A stretch of 64,000 nt of DNA from Pseudisothecium myosuroides (GCA_951799445.1 OX637288.1:4342501-4406500), one strand, 5' to 3'; positions 11,187-24,207 are shown, counted from the first letter of the stretch. Made by a program: numbers and translations. The notes: generated by a model not told the origin, from the letters alone.

Positions 11187-11832
11187 TTAACCCCTAAATG
11201 CCCAAGGCCTGTTTTGAGCTTCCTGGAATTTGCTCTAAATTGAAAAAAATGACAACATTTTGATAAGTTGTGTCAATTTTTTTTGAATTGTAACCGTACA
11301 AATTCAAACTAGACATGTTAGAGATCTCATAGGAAAAGAAAACACAACAATATCACTTATAAAGTGAAAGATTATAACGTTTAATCATGAGGGTGCTAAA
11401 ACTGCAAAAATCTTTCAATCTTCTTTATACAAGTCAAATCTAAAAAGTTGGTGACCAAAAAAATATGAGGTTAAAGGGCCTAACATGTATAACCCCAATC
11501 AATTTATGGTTTCTTAAAATCTACTCTAGAATTTTTTTTAAATGAATTTTGAATGTGATTTTTTCTCCAAGATCTAGTGTATTTGAGGCTCATTTCTAAG
11601 AGCTCTCAACACTACGAGAAGTCAAGATTGCACTAGGTACCCTTGCACAAAATCGTGAATAGAAAAATCACTATCATTTATTTTCAAGATTGGAATTGCG
11701 ATGCTAAAACTAGACTTCAAGAAGAACTTTCTAAAAATATAAACTACTAAAAATAGCAACTTGGTTAGGCTTTATTTAACCTCGAAGTTTTACAAACACC
11801 AGATTCTAGTGCCTTGGGCAGTTAGGGGTTAA
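11187..11832. mobile_element. piggyBac-like MITE P2
   Basis: TTAA at 11187-11190 and 11829-11832. Ends are CCCCTAAATGCCCAAGG and, from the right, CCCCTAACTGCCCAAGG. ATTATG also sits just outside both TTAA copies. The element lies between two copies of repeat box F. Confidence 0.75.
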
Positions 11833-11851
11833 ATTATGTATCTTTTGAACT

Positions 11852-11957
11852 GTGTGTCAATTTGTCACGTTCTTGGTACCGTTGGAAAGCCCTCGGCAAG
11901 GAAGGGTGCACGGGCTTTGTTTTGTGACCTTTGGACCTATGGTGGAAAAGTTATGGA
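11852..11957 (+). repeat. GC-rich repeat box F, copy 2
   Basis: TTGTCACGTTCTTGGTACC, GGAAAGCCCTCGGCAAGG and GTGCACGGGCTTTG, ending in GTGGAAAAGTTATGG. It has the same order as copy 1 but lacks the GGACCGTGCG part. Confidence 0.6.
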
Positions 11958-12588
11958 TTTATGAGTTATTTTTGGTTTTAAGAATTATTTTTACTTTTAT
12001 TTTGAGTGTGACAACGGCACAGGGGCACACTATTCTATTGTAAGTCACGGACCCATTTACCAAGTTCCATTGTAACGTTGAGTCAATTGTGAGTTGTGAC
12101 CCCTCAAGCTTGACGAATGAGGTTTTAATTTTGGAAACAAAAATCCTTCCCCTCCACCTCCATGTGGAAAAAGTCTGGCAGAAATGAATGCCCTGAACTG
12201 AACCAGTTCCTTGGGCTGTACCACCAGCCTCGCTTGCTGGAACTTGAGCAAGCAAGCAGTTATAATGAGCAAGGCATTTATCATTACCAAATGGTTAGGA
12301 TTTGCTTCTAGGAAGATTTCTCTAGCTCATGCCACTCTTCACATACAATATACTAGCTCAATTGTACAGTAGTGTACAGTCCGCTACCAAAAGTTTTTGT
12401 GATAGCCTACATGTGCCATTCCATTTTCTTTGCATAATATAGAATACAATTGACATTTTCTATCTCACACAATTAACACTCAATTCTTATACCATCCCAA
12501 TCAAGCACATCAAATTTGAGCTTCAAAAAAGTAAAACTCCATTTTGGAAGTCCATTTTGAAATTATCTATTTTGCAAAATTTGGTCAC
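11958..12588. other. Spacer, nothing recognised
   Basis: No gene or bounded repeat is supported. Confidence 0.4.
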
Positions 12589-13895
12589 AAGGGAGTGACC
12601 CATTTTTTATCACCCTACCATTTCCAATTTATAGGTTGCTTTCTTTCCATGAAGTTATGGCACGTTAAGATTGGTTGCAAGGCTCTCAATATTGCAACTA
12701 GCCCTTGGTCGATTTTGCAATTAGCCTATGGTCAGAAATAGAAAGGTCTATATCACCATTATAGATCAAAGATAATCTTCCACTAAAAAATTCATAGTAA
12801 TTACATTTTCGTAATATAATTCTAGAATAACATGCAATCTTTCCAAACTCTATTTCTATACACAAGAAAAATTCCGCACTCAAAAAACTAAGTAACCCCT
12901 CATTGCCTACGGGGACCAAAAGTGTCCTCACATAGTTTCAAGTCCAATTCAAAGTGCTGTAACTTTTGCATTTGATATCCAAATTCAATAAAACTTGTTG
13001 GAAAATTTGTGCTTTCTCTTCTAATTTATGTGGTAAAATTTCCAGATCAATTCAAGATGTAATGATATCTTGGAATCCGATTGAAGTGCATGGGTTCAAT
13101 TTGAGTTCACCAAATTGCATTTGAAAGCTGCAACTTTGGAGGCTTGTATCTCCTTCATCCAATGTTCAATAAAAATTTGTTGGGTTCTGTTCCCCTTGAA
13201 GTCTAGTTATTGTGGTAAAATTTTCATGTCAATCCAAGTTGTTTTGAATGTTTGGGAGTAATTCGAAGTTCAAAATCTAGACATTTTTGGATTACAGTGA
13301 ACTTCAGCAACTTGTTTCTTCTTCATACAGTGTCCGTTTCCAATTTTAAAAAATTGGGAGAAATTGAACATACTAGTCTAGTTTGTGTGGCTAAAATTCC
13401 ATATCAATCCAAGAAGTACTGAGTGACTGAGAAGCATTTTAGCAAAAGGAAGTTCAGCCTTAGATGTGTTTTTTGCAACTTTTCTTGCTATTATTTTGAC
13501 ATTTGCAAGCCATTTTGCAAACACAATGAGTCAATTGAATGATTTTTTTTCCCACCAATGTGTATGTATGGTAGTTTTGAATGACTTTATAGTTTATAGT
13601 TTTTTCATTTGAGTAGGTTTAGAAATCGAATTTCACCTCCAAATGTGTTGCTAGGAAAATTTCAGCATCTTTTTTCAACACTAAAACATTATAATCTTGC
13701 TATCTACGTGGCCAAATGGCTCCAAATTTGATTCATGTCATCTACAACACATACACTAAAAGATTGTACAGTTAAGATCTCCATAACTTGGGGACATTAA
13801 GATCTATAACACTTCAAAAACAATGATGTTTTTAAACTCAAATAGGCCTTAGGCGATGAGGGGTTAAGTGGTTTAAAATGGGTTGGCTCCTTTAC
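12589..13895. mobile_element. Family-C MITE (GGGAGGCAACCCATT ends), split by P3
   Basis: The left end AAGGGAGTGACCCATT (12589) pairs with AAATGGGTTGGCTCC (13876-13890). The inner text (CTCTCAATATTGCAACTAGC, then a TTCATAGTAATTACATTTT stretch) matches 20115-20656. It is interrupted by the TTAA-type element at 12892-13867, so this is an older host element. Confidence 0.6.
12892..13867. mobile_element. piggyBac-like MITE P3, nested
   Basis: GTAA (a worn TTAA) at 12892 and TTAA at 13864-13867. Ends are CCCCTCATTGCCTA and, from the right, CCCCTCATCGCCTAAGG. It is closely related over most of its length to P5 (24208-25192). It holds three degenerate internal units spaced about 165-190 bp apart, starting near 12957, 13143 and 13310. 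Confidence 0.72.
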
Positions 13896-14273
13896 AATTG
13901 AACTCTTCATAGATCATATTTTTCTTACTTAATGGGGTCTTCTTAATGTGAAAGATGTGTGTGCATGTTTCTTACATATCTATGCAATCAAATTTTAAAA
14001 ATTCATCACCAATTTTTTTCAATCAATTATCATGTAAAACTTCAAATTTTAAATGAAATAATTCACCAAAAATGGAATTTTGATTTTCTTAAACCCTCAT
14101 TGGTATATTTGATTGGAATTGCATAAAATTGAATGTTCATTATGCAAGACAAAAAATGCCAATTATATTCTATATTATGCAAAAATACTATAGGGGGGTG
14201 ATTGACAGTTGCCGGATACTACACAGTCATGCACAAACGCACCAGACTCCCAAAAGAAATAGCATTGTGGGAC

Positions 14274-14684
14274 TGGTAGTCTGCTCTAAAAGGGAGCGGC
14301 CTCTCCAAATCGATCCTATATTTAGGTCTAAAATGGACATTAGGTCATCCTTAAATGGACCTCTCCAGCCATTGAGAGAATCGAGAGAAAAACATTATTT
14401 ATTGCAAAAGCCAATCATTGGCCTTTATTTACTCAAATCACTTTAGAATTTGCAAGTGGTCAGATTTTGGAAGACCTAATGTCACAAATAGGTGCCTACA
14501 ACAGGGTTTTTTTTAAATTCATAAGTAATTCAAAAATGATTCAAAAAATATGAAACCACTTGTGTAACGTTCCACATCCATTTTTCTTTCTCTGAAAAAT
14601 GATCCAAAAATATTTCTATTCATGAAAACCTGTGAAAAAGGCAGATCAGCCCTTAAATGGTCGCTTTTAGGCCATACTACCTTA
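14274..14684 (+). mobile_element. Family-B MITE (TAAGGTAGT ends), copy 1
   Basis: The right end CTACCTTA is complementary to the left GGTAGTCTGC region, with CTAAAAGNGAGCGGCC and GGTCGCTTTTAGGCC inside. It matches 31534-31896 in opposite orientation. TA appears to be the target duplication, as for Tc1/mariner-type elements. Confidence 0.65.
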
Positions 14685-14851
14685 ATTGCAGGCATGGAAC
14701 CTAAGTTATCCATTGACACTTTGCATCATGGCTGGCTCACAAGTGTGTCCGTCTGCCAGACAGGACTGTAGAGAATCTGTGGTGAATAGAAATGCATATT
14801 TTATTCAATCCAAAACTATGCACCACATATTAAAAGCTTCAGGCATTGCAG

Positions 14852-15263
14852 GAAGAGCATCTCCACCGACCTTCCACAGTGAAACTGCCTTGCCCAATGG
14901 CTTTTTGCACGCTCAATTGTCCGGCAAAGTAGCTCCGCACCCTTTCTCTCCATATAATCTCTGCGGTACTCAACATGATTACTGGATGTGCATTGCATCT
15001 TCGCACCCTCGTTGCTAGAATTGGGAGTTGCTATAATTGTCAAACATTTCAAAAAGTATTACAAAAACGTAGTCAAACAAGCATAATCTTAGCTTGGTGA
15101 AAAAGATGGAAGGGCCCTTTCAGGGTGGAGGGTTGAAGGCTCATTTTACAAAGTCCAGGCTCTTTTTTTTCTTGGACATGTGTGTAGTGGGGGAGATTTG
15201 GGTTTGCCGTAGACCAGGCCGGGCTAGGCCCCTTCCTAGTGAAAGAGTGGACATGCTCTTACC
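14852..15263. mobile_element. MITE-like element, GAGCATCTCCAC family, copy 2
   Basis: AAGAGCATCTCCACCGACC at the left; the right end reads GGTAAGAGCATGTCCACTC as reverse complement. Confidence 0.5.
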
Positions 15264-15282
15264 ACAAACATATAAATAGTAA

Positions 15283-15571
15283 GGTAACCACACCTAATTT
15301 CGATTGTTTTCTAAAACTGATCACTACATATTTTTGCCTAAACTGTATTCCCACTATTCATGAGAGTCTATGGTCGGTTTAAGAACACCTATTTTTAAGA
15401 CTTTGAAAATTCTTAGTTTATTCATGTGGTATATCCATAAAACGCATTCTAAGAGAATCTAGAATCCCCTTTTGACTACCAACAAGACACCACCAAAAAA
15501 AATATTCAATATAATAATAGAAACCATGTTGAATTGCTTATTTGTGCAATTTTAGGTGTAGTTATTTTCGC
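15283..15571 (+). mobile_element. Family-H repeat (TAACYACACCTAA ends), copy 1
   Basis: The left TAACCACACCTAATTTCG is the inverse of the right TTTTAGGTGTAGTTATTTTC. The body includes a CTAGTTTATTCAT-like stretch and AACCATGTTGAATTGC, which recur at 17060-17346, 28050-28360 and, inverted, at 16276-16520 and 18823-19065. Confidence 0.5.
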
Positions 15572-16228
15572 ATTTGCATTCCAAGACAAGGATGCAAATG
15601 ATAGATTTGCAATTTGAATCTTTTGACTGTTTCTGTTTATTTCGAGGGATGTTTGACACATATCAGTTCAAGTCTTATCAATCAAAGCTTGCAAATATCA
15701 AAACTTAGAGATTATTAATATCTCTTTGAATGATCATTCTGTAGCCAAGAAGTCCTCCGGGGAAACATGTTGGTCTGATACCTCTGGGGAAGCATAATAA
15801 GAGTAAAATCTGCTTCGATCTTTTTTTAAATCGAATGAAACGGAGTTTCATTGATCTGCTTCAAACCTTGGGTCTTACTAGCTTACGAGGCGCAGGTAGT
15901 TGATCTATCTTAACAGACACTTCTTAACAGTAACAGTCTCTTGAGGATATCTCCACAAGATCCAACCCTAATAATGGAGAGGCAAAATTGCTACTAAGTT
16001 AGCAGGTGATCAGCCTTCCTTGCCTCTTTACAACATTGAATAGGTTAGTAATGTGGGGAGCCTGGTTTAAACTTGGTGTCAATTCAGTTAGCCAGCAAGC
16101 TTAACTGTATATGCAAACTTAAGGCCATGCTGAGGCTAGTTCATAGATTTCATAATTTAAAAATATAAAATAAAATAAAAAGTTCATAGATTGTTGCTTG
16201 ATTACTGATGCAACTGCCTAAACTTCCC
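15572..16228. other. Spacer, nothing recognised
   Basis: No gene or repeat boundary is supported. Confidence 0.4.
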
Positions 16229-16785
16229 TAAGAGCATTTGTAACGATGTCTCGGCAAACAATCCCTGCAAGGTAACTAACCTAAAATTGACCGTTTAAGC
16301 AATTTAGCATGGTTCTCATTATTATATTGGAAAACTCTTTTGGTGGGGTCTTGTTGGTAGTCCAAAGGGGATTCTAGATTCTCTGAGAATGTATTTTTTG
16401 GACACCATATGAATAAACTGTGAACATTCAAAGTGCTGAAAATATGTGTCTTTAAAATCACCCCTAGACTCTTGTAAGTAGTGGTAGTACATTTTAGGCA
16501 AGAATCTATAGGGGTCATTTTTTCATGGAATCAAGGGAAAGTTGAATTGATTGGCACAATTAACAATTTGGAAAAGGGTTGATAACAACAATTATTTCTA
16601 CCGGGAGCCAACTTGCAGGCCCTTTACATTTTGCAAATTTGTTGATTTTGGGGGGTCGCATACCGTGAAAGTGAAGGCCCCCATAATGATTGCATTGGAG
16701 CACATATTAAGTCCAAATCACTTGGCACTCAACATAGTGCCAATACCATCACATTTGTCGAGCCCACTACAGATGCTCTAAAAGC
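16229..16785. mobile_element. MITE-like element, GAGCATCTCCAC family, copy 3, holding family-H sequence
   Basis: Ends are TAAGAGCATTTGTAACGATG and CTACAGATGCTCTAAAAG. The part 16276-16520 is an inverted family-H copy (TTGGTAGTCCAAAGGGGATTC), suggesting nesting. Confidence 0.4.
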
Positions 16786-17059
16786 ATCGTTATACTATAA
16801 CACTTGTGAATAACTAATTACTATTAACCCTAGGAGGATGTTGTGGAGACTTAAGTATCTTATAGATGACACAAAATCCTTCTATTTAGAACAAAAGTGC
16901 AAGTATTCATCCTTGGAATTTTGTATAAAAAAGATAGGCTTTGCATAGTAATTTGACCTCCAATATTGAGTGCTACTGGGTTTTTTTAAGTAATTGATCC
17001 ACTTAGTACTAAAATGGATGATTTTCACAATGATCGATGTGTCCTTCTAGGGCTAAGGA

Positions 17060-17346
17060 ACTAGACTTAATTGTGACCCCTTTCTAAAATAAACCCCTAC
17101 ATATTCTTGCCCAAAATGTACAACTTCAATTCATGAGTGTCTAGGAGGGTTGCTTTTAAGTACAACTAATTTTGAACATCTTCATAATTTATTTATATAG
17201 TGCCCCAGAAAATAATGTATAAAAAGATAATCTAGAAATTTAAATTCTATTGACTTCTAAGAAGTTCCAAAAAGAAATTAGGCAATTCAATAATAGGAAC
17301 AATGCTCAATTGTTTATTTGAACACATTTAGGTGTAGTTACCTTAT
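17060..17346 (+). mobile_element. Family-H repeat, copy 2
   Basis: Diverged copy of 15283-15571, ending in CATTTAGGTGTAGTTACC. Confidence 0.4.
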
Positions 17347-17562
17347 ATAATGAATGGACTTTGTACCGAATTTTCAAAAGTGCCTAAAAGTCCATATTCT
17401 AGATGACGAAATAGGGTGATGATTTGTTCAAATAACTTCTCCATTCATCCAAAGTAATGTTTCAATCTTTAAAAAACAACCTACTTTCATATTCATTTTA
17501 ATGAAAAAGCAGTAAATAACATATTTGTACAAAGAGGGGAAGTAAATAGGTGATAATCAACA

Positions 17563-17790
17563 GTGCTAGTATGTAAGTATAGAAATGCGAGCATTTGAGC
17601 CATGATCATATATATAAGTAGATATCCTATAACCATTGAAGGTGCTTATAATATAAACACTTATAATATAAATATCCGTAATATGCTTACACTATAATCA
17701 TGAAAGGTTTCTATAATATAGACGCTTATAATATAGGTGTATGGTCTTCTAGGCTCATGGGCTTACGATTTCAAGCTCACATAATAGCAC
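17563..17790. mobile_element. Family-G MITE, diverged copy
   Basis: Ends GTGCTAGTATGTAAG and GCTCACATAATAGCAC are an imperfect inverted pair. The inside repeats CTTATAATATA several times and has GGCTCATGGGCTTA, shared with 41716-41835. Confidence 0.5.
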
Positions 17791-17888
17791 CCTCTCTTGA
17801 GATGAAATGAGAAGTTATTTTGTGACAAAATATAACTCCAAAGCACTTTGTTCATCATTGAAAATATAAAAGTTAGAGCACTTAGGAT

Positions 17889-18822
17889 TTAACCCCTAAA
17901 GGACCAACATGCCTTTTTTGGCAACATAAATTTTTTGGGCAGGTACTTGTGATTGGAGATTTGTATATTTTGGGCTGAAATTTTTATAGAAGGTGGGGAC
18001 AAGGAATATCTTTCATGTGCACAAAATTTCATGACATTTGGAAATACGAGTCAAAAGTTATGGCCAAAAATGTTGTTTGTTGGTCAACTCAGGTAGTCCG
18101 GGCAGATCTGAAAAAATCACTTTTTTCAAAAATAAAAATTTGAAATTGGTTTTCTAGAGTTATATATACATGGAAAGCTTTAAATCAATCCATTTCGACC
18201 AATGAGCAAAAAGTTATGAGGTTTTTTAGTTTGCGGGCAGTTACGGATTCTCTACTCTGAAATAAACTTTGAAGTTGTTTATTTAACTCAATTTTTAATA
18301 TTTTTTGAAAAAAATAAAATAATAGGATTTAGGTTGTTTATTACAACATTACAACCATTGGGATTGACATTTTTCAATTCCATAATTAAATTCTTAACAA
18401 TTTAGTATTTTGGATCATTCTCTACTTCTTTCTACTTACTATTTTTTTTGTATATGTTGTACAATTCCAAATAATTTGAAATTTTTTAAGCATGTAGCCA
18501 ACTTGTTTAGGAAAAACAATTCAAAGAAGCACCACCATTTTGAACATTTTTTCATACAAATGTGACCTTGTGAAGTGCAGCTGCCCTGTTTTTCGCAGGA
18601 ACAAAAAAAGGATTTTTGCCAATTCAAATGCTAATATCTTCCAATCCGCATGGTGGAAAATTCTGAAATTTTTTCCACATCTTCTAAGACTAGTTTACTA
18701 TAAGATCCTACGGTTACATGTGTCAAAAAAGTTTTTTTTTTCAAAAATTTGGTACTTGTACTAAAAATGGCAGTTTTTGAGTGTTTTTGGTGAAAACATA
18801 GTCATGGAACTTTAGGGGTTAA
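17889..18822. mobile_element. piggyBac-like MITE P4
   Basis: TTAA at 17889-17892 and 18819-18822. Ends are CCCCTAAAGGACCAACATG and, from the right, CCCCTAAAGTTCCATG. The body matches P9 (53289-54212) in opposite orientation. Confidence 0.75.
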
Positions 18823-19065
18823 GTAACTACATCTACACATAAAAGCATTTGAACATGGTTCCTCTTGTTACATAGTCTTTGAGTTCAATATTGCTTCTTG
18901 TTGACAATTGAAAATAGATTCTTTATTGTTTTAGTATGTAATTGTTAAAAACCACATAAATAAACTGTAAATATTTAAATTTGAATTACAAAAGTATCCC
19001 AAAATGGACCCCAGACTCTCATACCCTAGCAATGACCTTCAAAGCTCATGACAACAACTAAATTA
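18823..19065 (-). mobile_element. Family-H repeat, inverted copy
   Basis: AGTAACTACATCTACAC then AACATGGTTCCTC matches the reversed right end of family H. P4 lies directly against it. Confidence 0.4.
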
Positions 19066-19250
19066 ACTGCATTTCCAAAATGTTTTTGACACGTTTATAC
19101 AAAGTTTCTTATTTTTTATGCATTTTTCTAGAAATTATTTGAAATACTTAGAAATTCTTCAATAAGCTCGATGAAATGTTTTCATCCAAACAAACAAATA
19201 AAGATTTCATCTTAACAATGGTGATTAATGACAATCATTCTGGTTTCTGG

Positions 19251-19548
19251 TAAGGTAGGGGGCCGTAAAAGCGACCCTTTAACAGCTGATTTGCATTTTT
19301 GGGGAAGCTAAACTCCTTAAAACAATTTTCAGTAAATTTTCGTGGTAAGAAAAATGGAATTGGCATCTAACCCAAGTCGTTTCGTATTTTTTGGACATTC
19401 ATGGAATTAGTTATGAATTTTTGAAGTTGAAAACACAGTGGTTTCTAAAAGCGACCTCCTCCTGAAATGTACACTTCTGATACATGTTAGAGGCAAAATC
19501 TACCAGATCGCTTTTACAGACAGGTCGCTTTTACAGCCCCCTACCTTA
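19251..19548. mobile_element. Family-B MITE, copy 3
   Basis: TAAGGTAGGGGGCCGTAAAA at the left and TTTTACAGCCCCCTACCTTA at the right give inverted ends of about 27 bp flanked by TA. The interior (AACCCAAGTCGTTTC) is shared with 27052-27383. Confidence 0.75.
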
Positions 19549-19826
19549 CCAAGCAAGCCTAAATTTTTTGGTGAAGAACTCAGTGCACGGGTCCAATTTT
19601 GTAACATAGTCACAGTTTAGTTGTAGTTACTTTACATGGAATAACTTACAGGGAATGCTGTTGCAAGTACACAATTCTGTCAAATCAATGTGAGCTAATT
19701 GGTACTCCACACGGAAATAATAGAATTTATAAGTAGTGTTTTTGAATAGTAAAGAGTGTAGATAGTGGTGTGGAACACAATTCAAACAAAAACTTAAAAT
19801 AGCCGAGTACCTCCATTCATTCGTTT

Positions 19827-19870
19827 AAAAAACAAACAAACAAACAAACAAACAAATAAACAAACAAACA
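19827..19870. repeat. (AAAC)n microsatellite
   Basis: About ten tandem AAAC units with one AAAT interruption. Confidence 0.9.
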
Positions 19871-20114
19871 TGGTACTGATCACTTACCCACTGACTTGAA
19901 GCATGATCAATCTGAAGTTGGAGCACTGACGAGTGTGAGGCGAGAGAACTGAGATTTGCAACAGTATCAGGCAGACTTATTCAAGCCTGATGGAATTTTG
20001 TTGTTGCTGAATGAAGAACATCGGTGCATGCTGCACGCACCAGTTCTCATTTCAAGTTCTGACTGCTTTCATACTCTTGAGCAGACATGCTTGGACACAT
20101 CCCTGCCAACGCCT

Positions 20115-20656
20115 TAGGGGAGGCAACTCATTCCTGATCAGCGATCTCAAAACTGGCTAAATTTCACTTGGTTTCTACTTTATTTTTTTCCCCCTCAGTA
20201 TAAATTCAAAAAAGTTCTTCTGAAAATGAACATTTGGCTAAAAACTCTGAACCTATTTTGAGATCGTTGCTGATCACCCTCCCATTCTCGCTATGTAGGT
20301 TGTTCTCTTTCCAGGAAGAAAGAGATGAACAATGATTAATTATGATGCGGTTCTCAAGATAGTTGTGGCACATTGTGATTGGCTAGAAGACTCTCAATAT
20401 TGCAACCAACCCTTGGTGGATTTTGCAAGCAGCCCTTGGTTGGAAATAGGAAGGTCTATATAACCAGAATGGGTCGAACAAAATCTTCATCTAAATTTTT
20501 TCGTAGTAATTACATTTGATATAAAAAAAAATCTGAAAAATTATGGAAACCTTCTGTAGTGCATTTCTGCACAAGGGAAAATTTACCCACTGAAGAAAAC
20601 CTCCTTGCAGATGGTCAAAATTACCTAAATGGTCGGAAATGGATTGCCTCTCATAC
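20115..20656. mobile_element. Family-C MITE, copy 1
   Basis: Ends are GGGGAGGCAACTCATTCCTG and, as reverse complement from the right, GAGAGGCAATCCATTTCCG. It shares body sequence (CTCTCAATATTGCAACC, GGAAGGTCTATAT) with the other family-C copies. Confidence 0.65.
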
Positions 20657-21066
20657 AGCTTGGGCCCATTTCAATTTAGATTCCACAAAAATGGGGATTA
20701 ATCTGTGGCAAACGAAGGATTTTGGAGGTTAGAGTAAATGAAGAGTTTTCATTTTTTTGGTTATAATTATTGTCACTCTCTTACTAAATATCTATATTTT
20801 GACACAAGACAATGATAAATAATATCCAATTCTTGATCATTACACTCTTCACTCCATTTAGTGTTATTCCTACAAACATAGGGCCAAACTAAATAGAGCT
20901 TTTATCATGAATTACGGTAGATTGTACTTCATTCCAAGTATGCAAAACCCATACATTGCAATCACCATAAGTAGCAAAGAGCACACTATACATACAGCTG
21001 TAACACTATTCAAAGTAAAAAAAAGACAAACTCAATCACTGAATAGTGTCACTATATCAAAACCAG
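20657..21066. other. Spacer, nothing recognised
   Basis: AT-rich, no supported gene. Confidence 0.4.
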
Positions 21067-21367
21067 GTTAAAAAAACCCGTAATAGAAATCAATTGCGGT
21101 TATTTTGACCACCGTCATGTACAAGTCTGAAACGACGACAATCAATTTCTTTTTCAATTTTTGACTGCAATTTTGAGAATTTTGAAGTGTGTAATATACC
21201 GATGGGAAGGTCAATCTAGAAAATACCTTTCCTACATTATATTAAACGCCCCCAAATTTTAAAGTTGCATTTGGAAAACAAAAACAATAATGACTACAGT
21301 CGTTTAAGCTTATACAAGATGGTGGTCAAAAGAATTACAATTGATTTCCACTATGGATTTTTCTTAC
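21067..21367. mobile_element. Family-I MITE with roughly 50-bp inverted ends
   Basis: The left CCCGTAATAGAAATCAATTG...TTTTGACCACCGTC pairs with the right GATGGTGGTCAAAAG...CAATTGATTTCCACTATGG. No other copy is seen in the window. Confidence 0.65.
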
Positions 21368-22558
21368 CAAGTTTTGTTATAATGTGTGGATTCCTTAAAT
21401 CATGGGAGTAACAATGAATGAAATGATCTCAAATACTATAATGGTATCTATTTAGTGTAAACCACACCAAATAGAATGAAGAGTACACTAGTGAGCTCCA
21501 TATACTCACGAATTACAAAATTGGAGTATTTACCAAACTAGAACATCCACTGCAATTTCAGCACTGACACAAGAGTCATGACATTTGTAACAATTCATCA
21601 AACCAAAACTTCACATTCATGAGATGCTTTTCTCTCGTACCCTTGCCAAAAAAAGATCTACATTCCGTCGATTTTAGCGGCATCATCAACGTACAATCCT
21701 TGGTGACACTCACTCAGGTGACTCAGTGAGTTTGCACCCGCGGCTGAGTTCAATAATGTCATAACCAATTTCCGTTTGTTGACAAGGAGATCTTGTTGCA
21801 TGATAACTCAGCGGCCGAGATAAGACAAAGAGGACTGATGTGCATTATGCAAGCAACGCGATTGCCTAATCCCCAAAATCATGAAACAAAGTGCCTCAGT
21901 CCCAGTAAGTTGTTATTGACGATCGACACAACTGAGTCCACATATAACAAGAATATTCTTGCATTGGAAACTGCATCTTCCTCATTTTAGTTGTTCCATG
22001 TCCTTCCAAGACTAAGTTAAAGGATCAGAGGATCACCGACGGAGTCAACCTTCTGCGGCTTCGGACAGGTCACCACTTGCTTGGCCTGCCTGCAGGTGTG
22101 ACTGCCCCAATTTTACATCCGACCTGCCTGCCTGCCTTGAGTTGGTCGTGGTTTATAGAAGGTCAGATTCGACATAAATAAAGTCATTTTTGGTATTTAA
22201 AAAAAAAGTATCATATGTCATCTTGTAAATGGTGTGAGGTGACATGGACCCTTGAGAATCTGATGTGGAAATTCATTCAATTTTGGCATTTAAGTGCTGA
22301 ATCAGACCTTCATGTATGTACGGTATCCCTTGTATCAAGCTTAGTTATTGCATGCCAGTTTGGTATGAGGGAGGACGGGGGGCAAGCTGCACCTCAGTGC
22401 TGCACTGCAAGTTGCACAAACGGCAATTGGTTGGAAGACAGATAATGTGGGGAAGGCAGCATAAAATCAGCACTTTCATTTTCATTTCAATTCTTGGAAA
22501 GACTGAGGAGGAACGGGCAATTAAACGTACACTTTATCCCCATGTTCACAACTTGCAA
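21368..22558. other. Spacer, nothing recognised
   Basis: Mixed-composition sequence with two short TGCC runs near 22090 and 22125. No coding evidence. Confidence 0.4.
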
Positions 22559-23197
22559 TACTCCCTCCGGAATCCCAAAATGATCTTCGGGGTTCCCTTT
22601 ATGTTTTTTTGTTCCAAAATGATCTTTGAGTTGCCCAAAAATGATCATATTTGTTCTTGAAGATTCAATGAGTGGATAACAACTTTCTTGAAATAATTAG
22701 AAACGGGTTGAAATACCTTTATATGCAGCCTCAATCTTTAAAGGATAAATTCCATTCCTAGCAGGGCAACCCAAGAAATCTTACACAAAATTTTAGCACA
22801 TGGACATGAACAATTGAGTAGGTTAGCAACTAAAGAGATGAGAACAATCAGCCTAGTAAGGCAAGGAAATAAGGGGAGTTTTGCTCAAGTACTCTTCCTT
22901 ACTACTCTCTCTACATGGATAGTGTGTCCAGGTTTCACATAATTATCCAACATTTGAAATAAAACAATCTCCCCTGTGCAGATCAAGAAATTGTTATTGT
23001 GTTGCACCAATGCAATGTGTGTGATCTTTGTGCAAGTACTGATACAACAAGCCCGTCCAATCAAGAAACCATTGACTACTAAATCGACAATTTTGATTAT
23101 TCCAATGCAAGAACATCCAAGGGGCTGAAAAGGTCCTATAAGGATTAATCCCGAACATTTTGTCCAACTGGAAGATCATTTTGGGATGGAGGGAGTA
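22559..23197. mobile_element. Stowaway-type MITE
   Basis: TA then CTCCCTCCGGAATCCC at the left and GGGATGGAGGGAG then TA at the right. The inverted ends run about 28 bp (both read into CCCAAAATGATCTTC). TA target duplication and CTCCCTCC ends are the hallmarks of Stowaway (Tc1/mariner-related) elements of plants. Confidence 0.85.
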
Positions 23198-24207
23198 CTA
23201 TTTAGCAATGGTAGTAAGGTATTTTGACTTCATGCTAATGGTGTACCTTGTCCAGTTCACTTTTTGGTTTCATTTTCACCAGCTAATAAATACAAATTAA
23301 TTTGCCTTTTTCCAGTAAGGGGATTCTTTTGGATGATGTACAACCTCAAAGTCCAAAAATGTTGTCATCCATTCAACATTGACATTCATCAAGAAATAGG
23401 AAAATTTGTAAGAAGTTTTCACACATGATCCTTCCACTCTTTTCATTAGCAGCCAGTAAGATGACCTTTAGATGGAATAAGTGTGAATCAGAGCTGATAC
23501 TAATTAAACCCTTAAAAACATCTGGGTGGAGACCATATGGACTGCAACCGTAGAAGGTGGATCTTATTATGTTCACGTTAAGCTTAACAATGACCAAATA
23601 AGGTGGGCACTCCCAAATGTGCCACTAATCCTAAACCACCATCACCATCTTCACCCTGTGTACATCTCCAAAATCAATTATGTACCTACGTGAAAGAAAC
23701 TGGTTGAGAACCAAACTTTGTTCCTTCCTAACTTTTGCATACAGTATCCAAATGACACGTTCTTTGGTGCGTTAGAACCTCCTTTCACTTGTCGACAAGA
23801 AAATATGACCTATCTAATAATAGTAACTAGGCACAGAAGCTTAAAGTGGCAGTTTGGGGGTACCCACCTTCACTGGCACAGACAGGTACTCTGGAAACAA
23901 GGGACTGAACAAGATGCAAGGCTCAGAGCGAGCAAACAAATTAAGTTAACGGTTGCCATAGCAGGCTGAGACGAATATTGGCAGACCATGAAGCTAATTT
24001 CCGTGTCTCATGTCTCATGTCTTTCCTGCTCAGGAGACCCGACCAACTGAAGAAGAGTACCCACAGGGCCTGGCCTGGCCTGCTGATAGCTTGCGTAGTT
24101 TGGGTGCAAACTATACGGAAGTTGGGACATCTTTCCCAAGTGCAGAATGATATGCACTTGATATGCACCAAGTGAGTTTTGAAGAAGAAGAAGACATTTC
24201 TGATCAG
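23198..24207. other. Spacer, nothing recognised
   Basis: No gene supported; short open frames have no family features. Confidence 0.4.
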
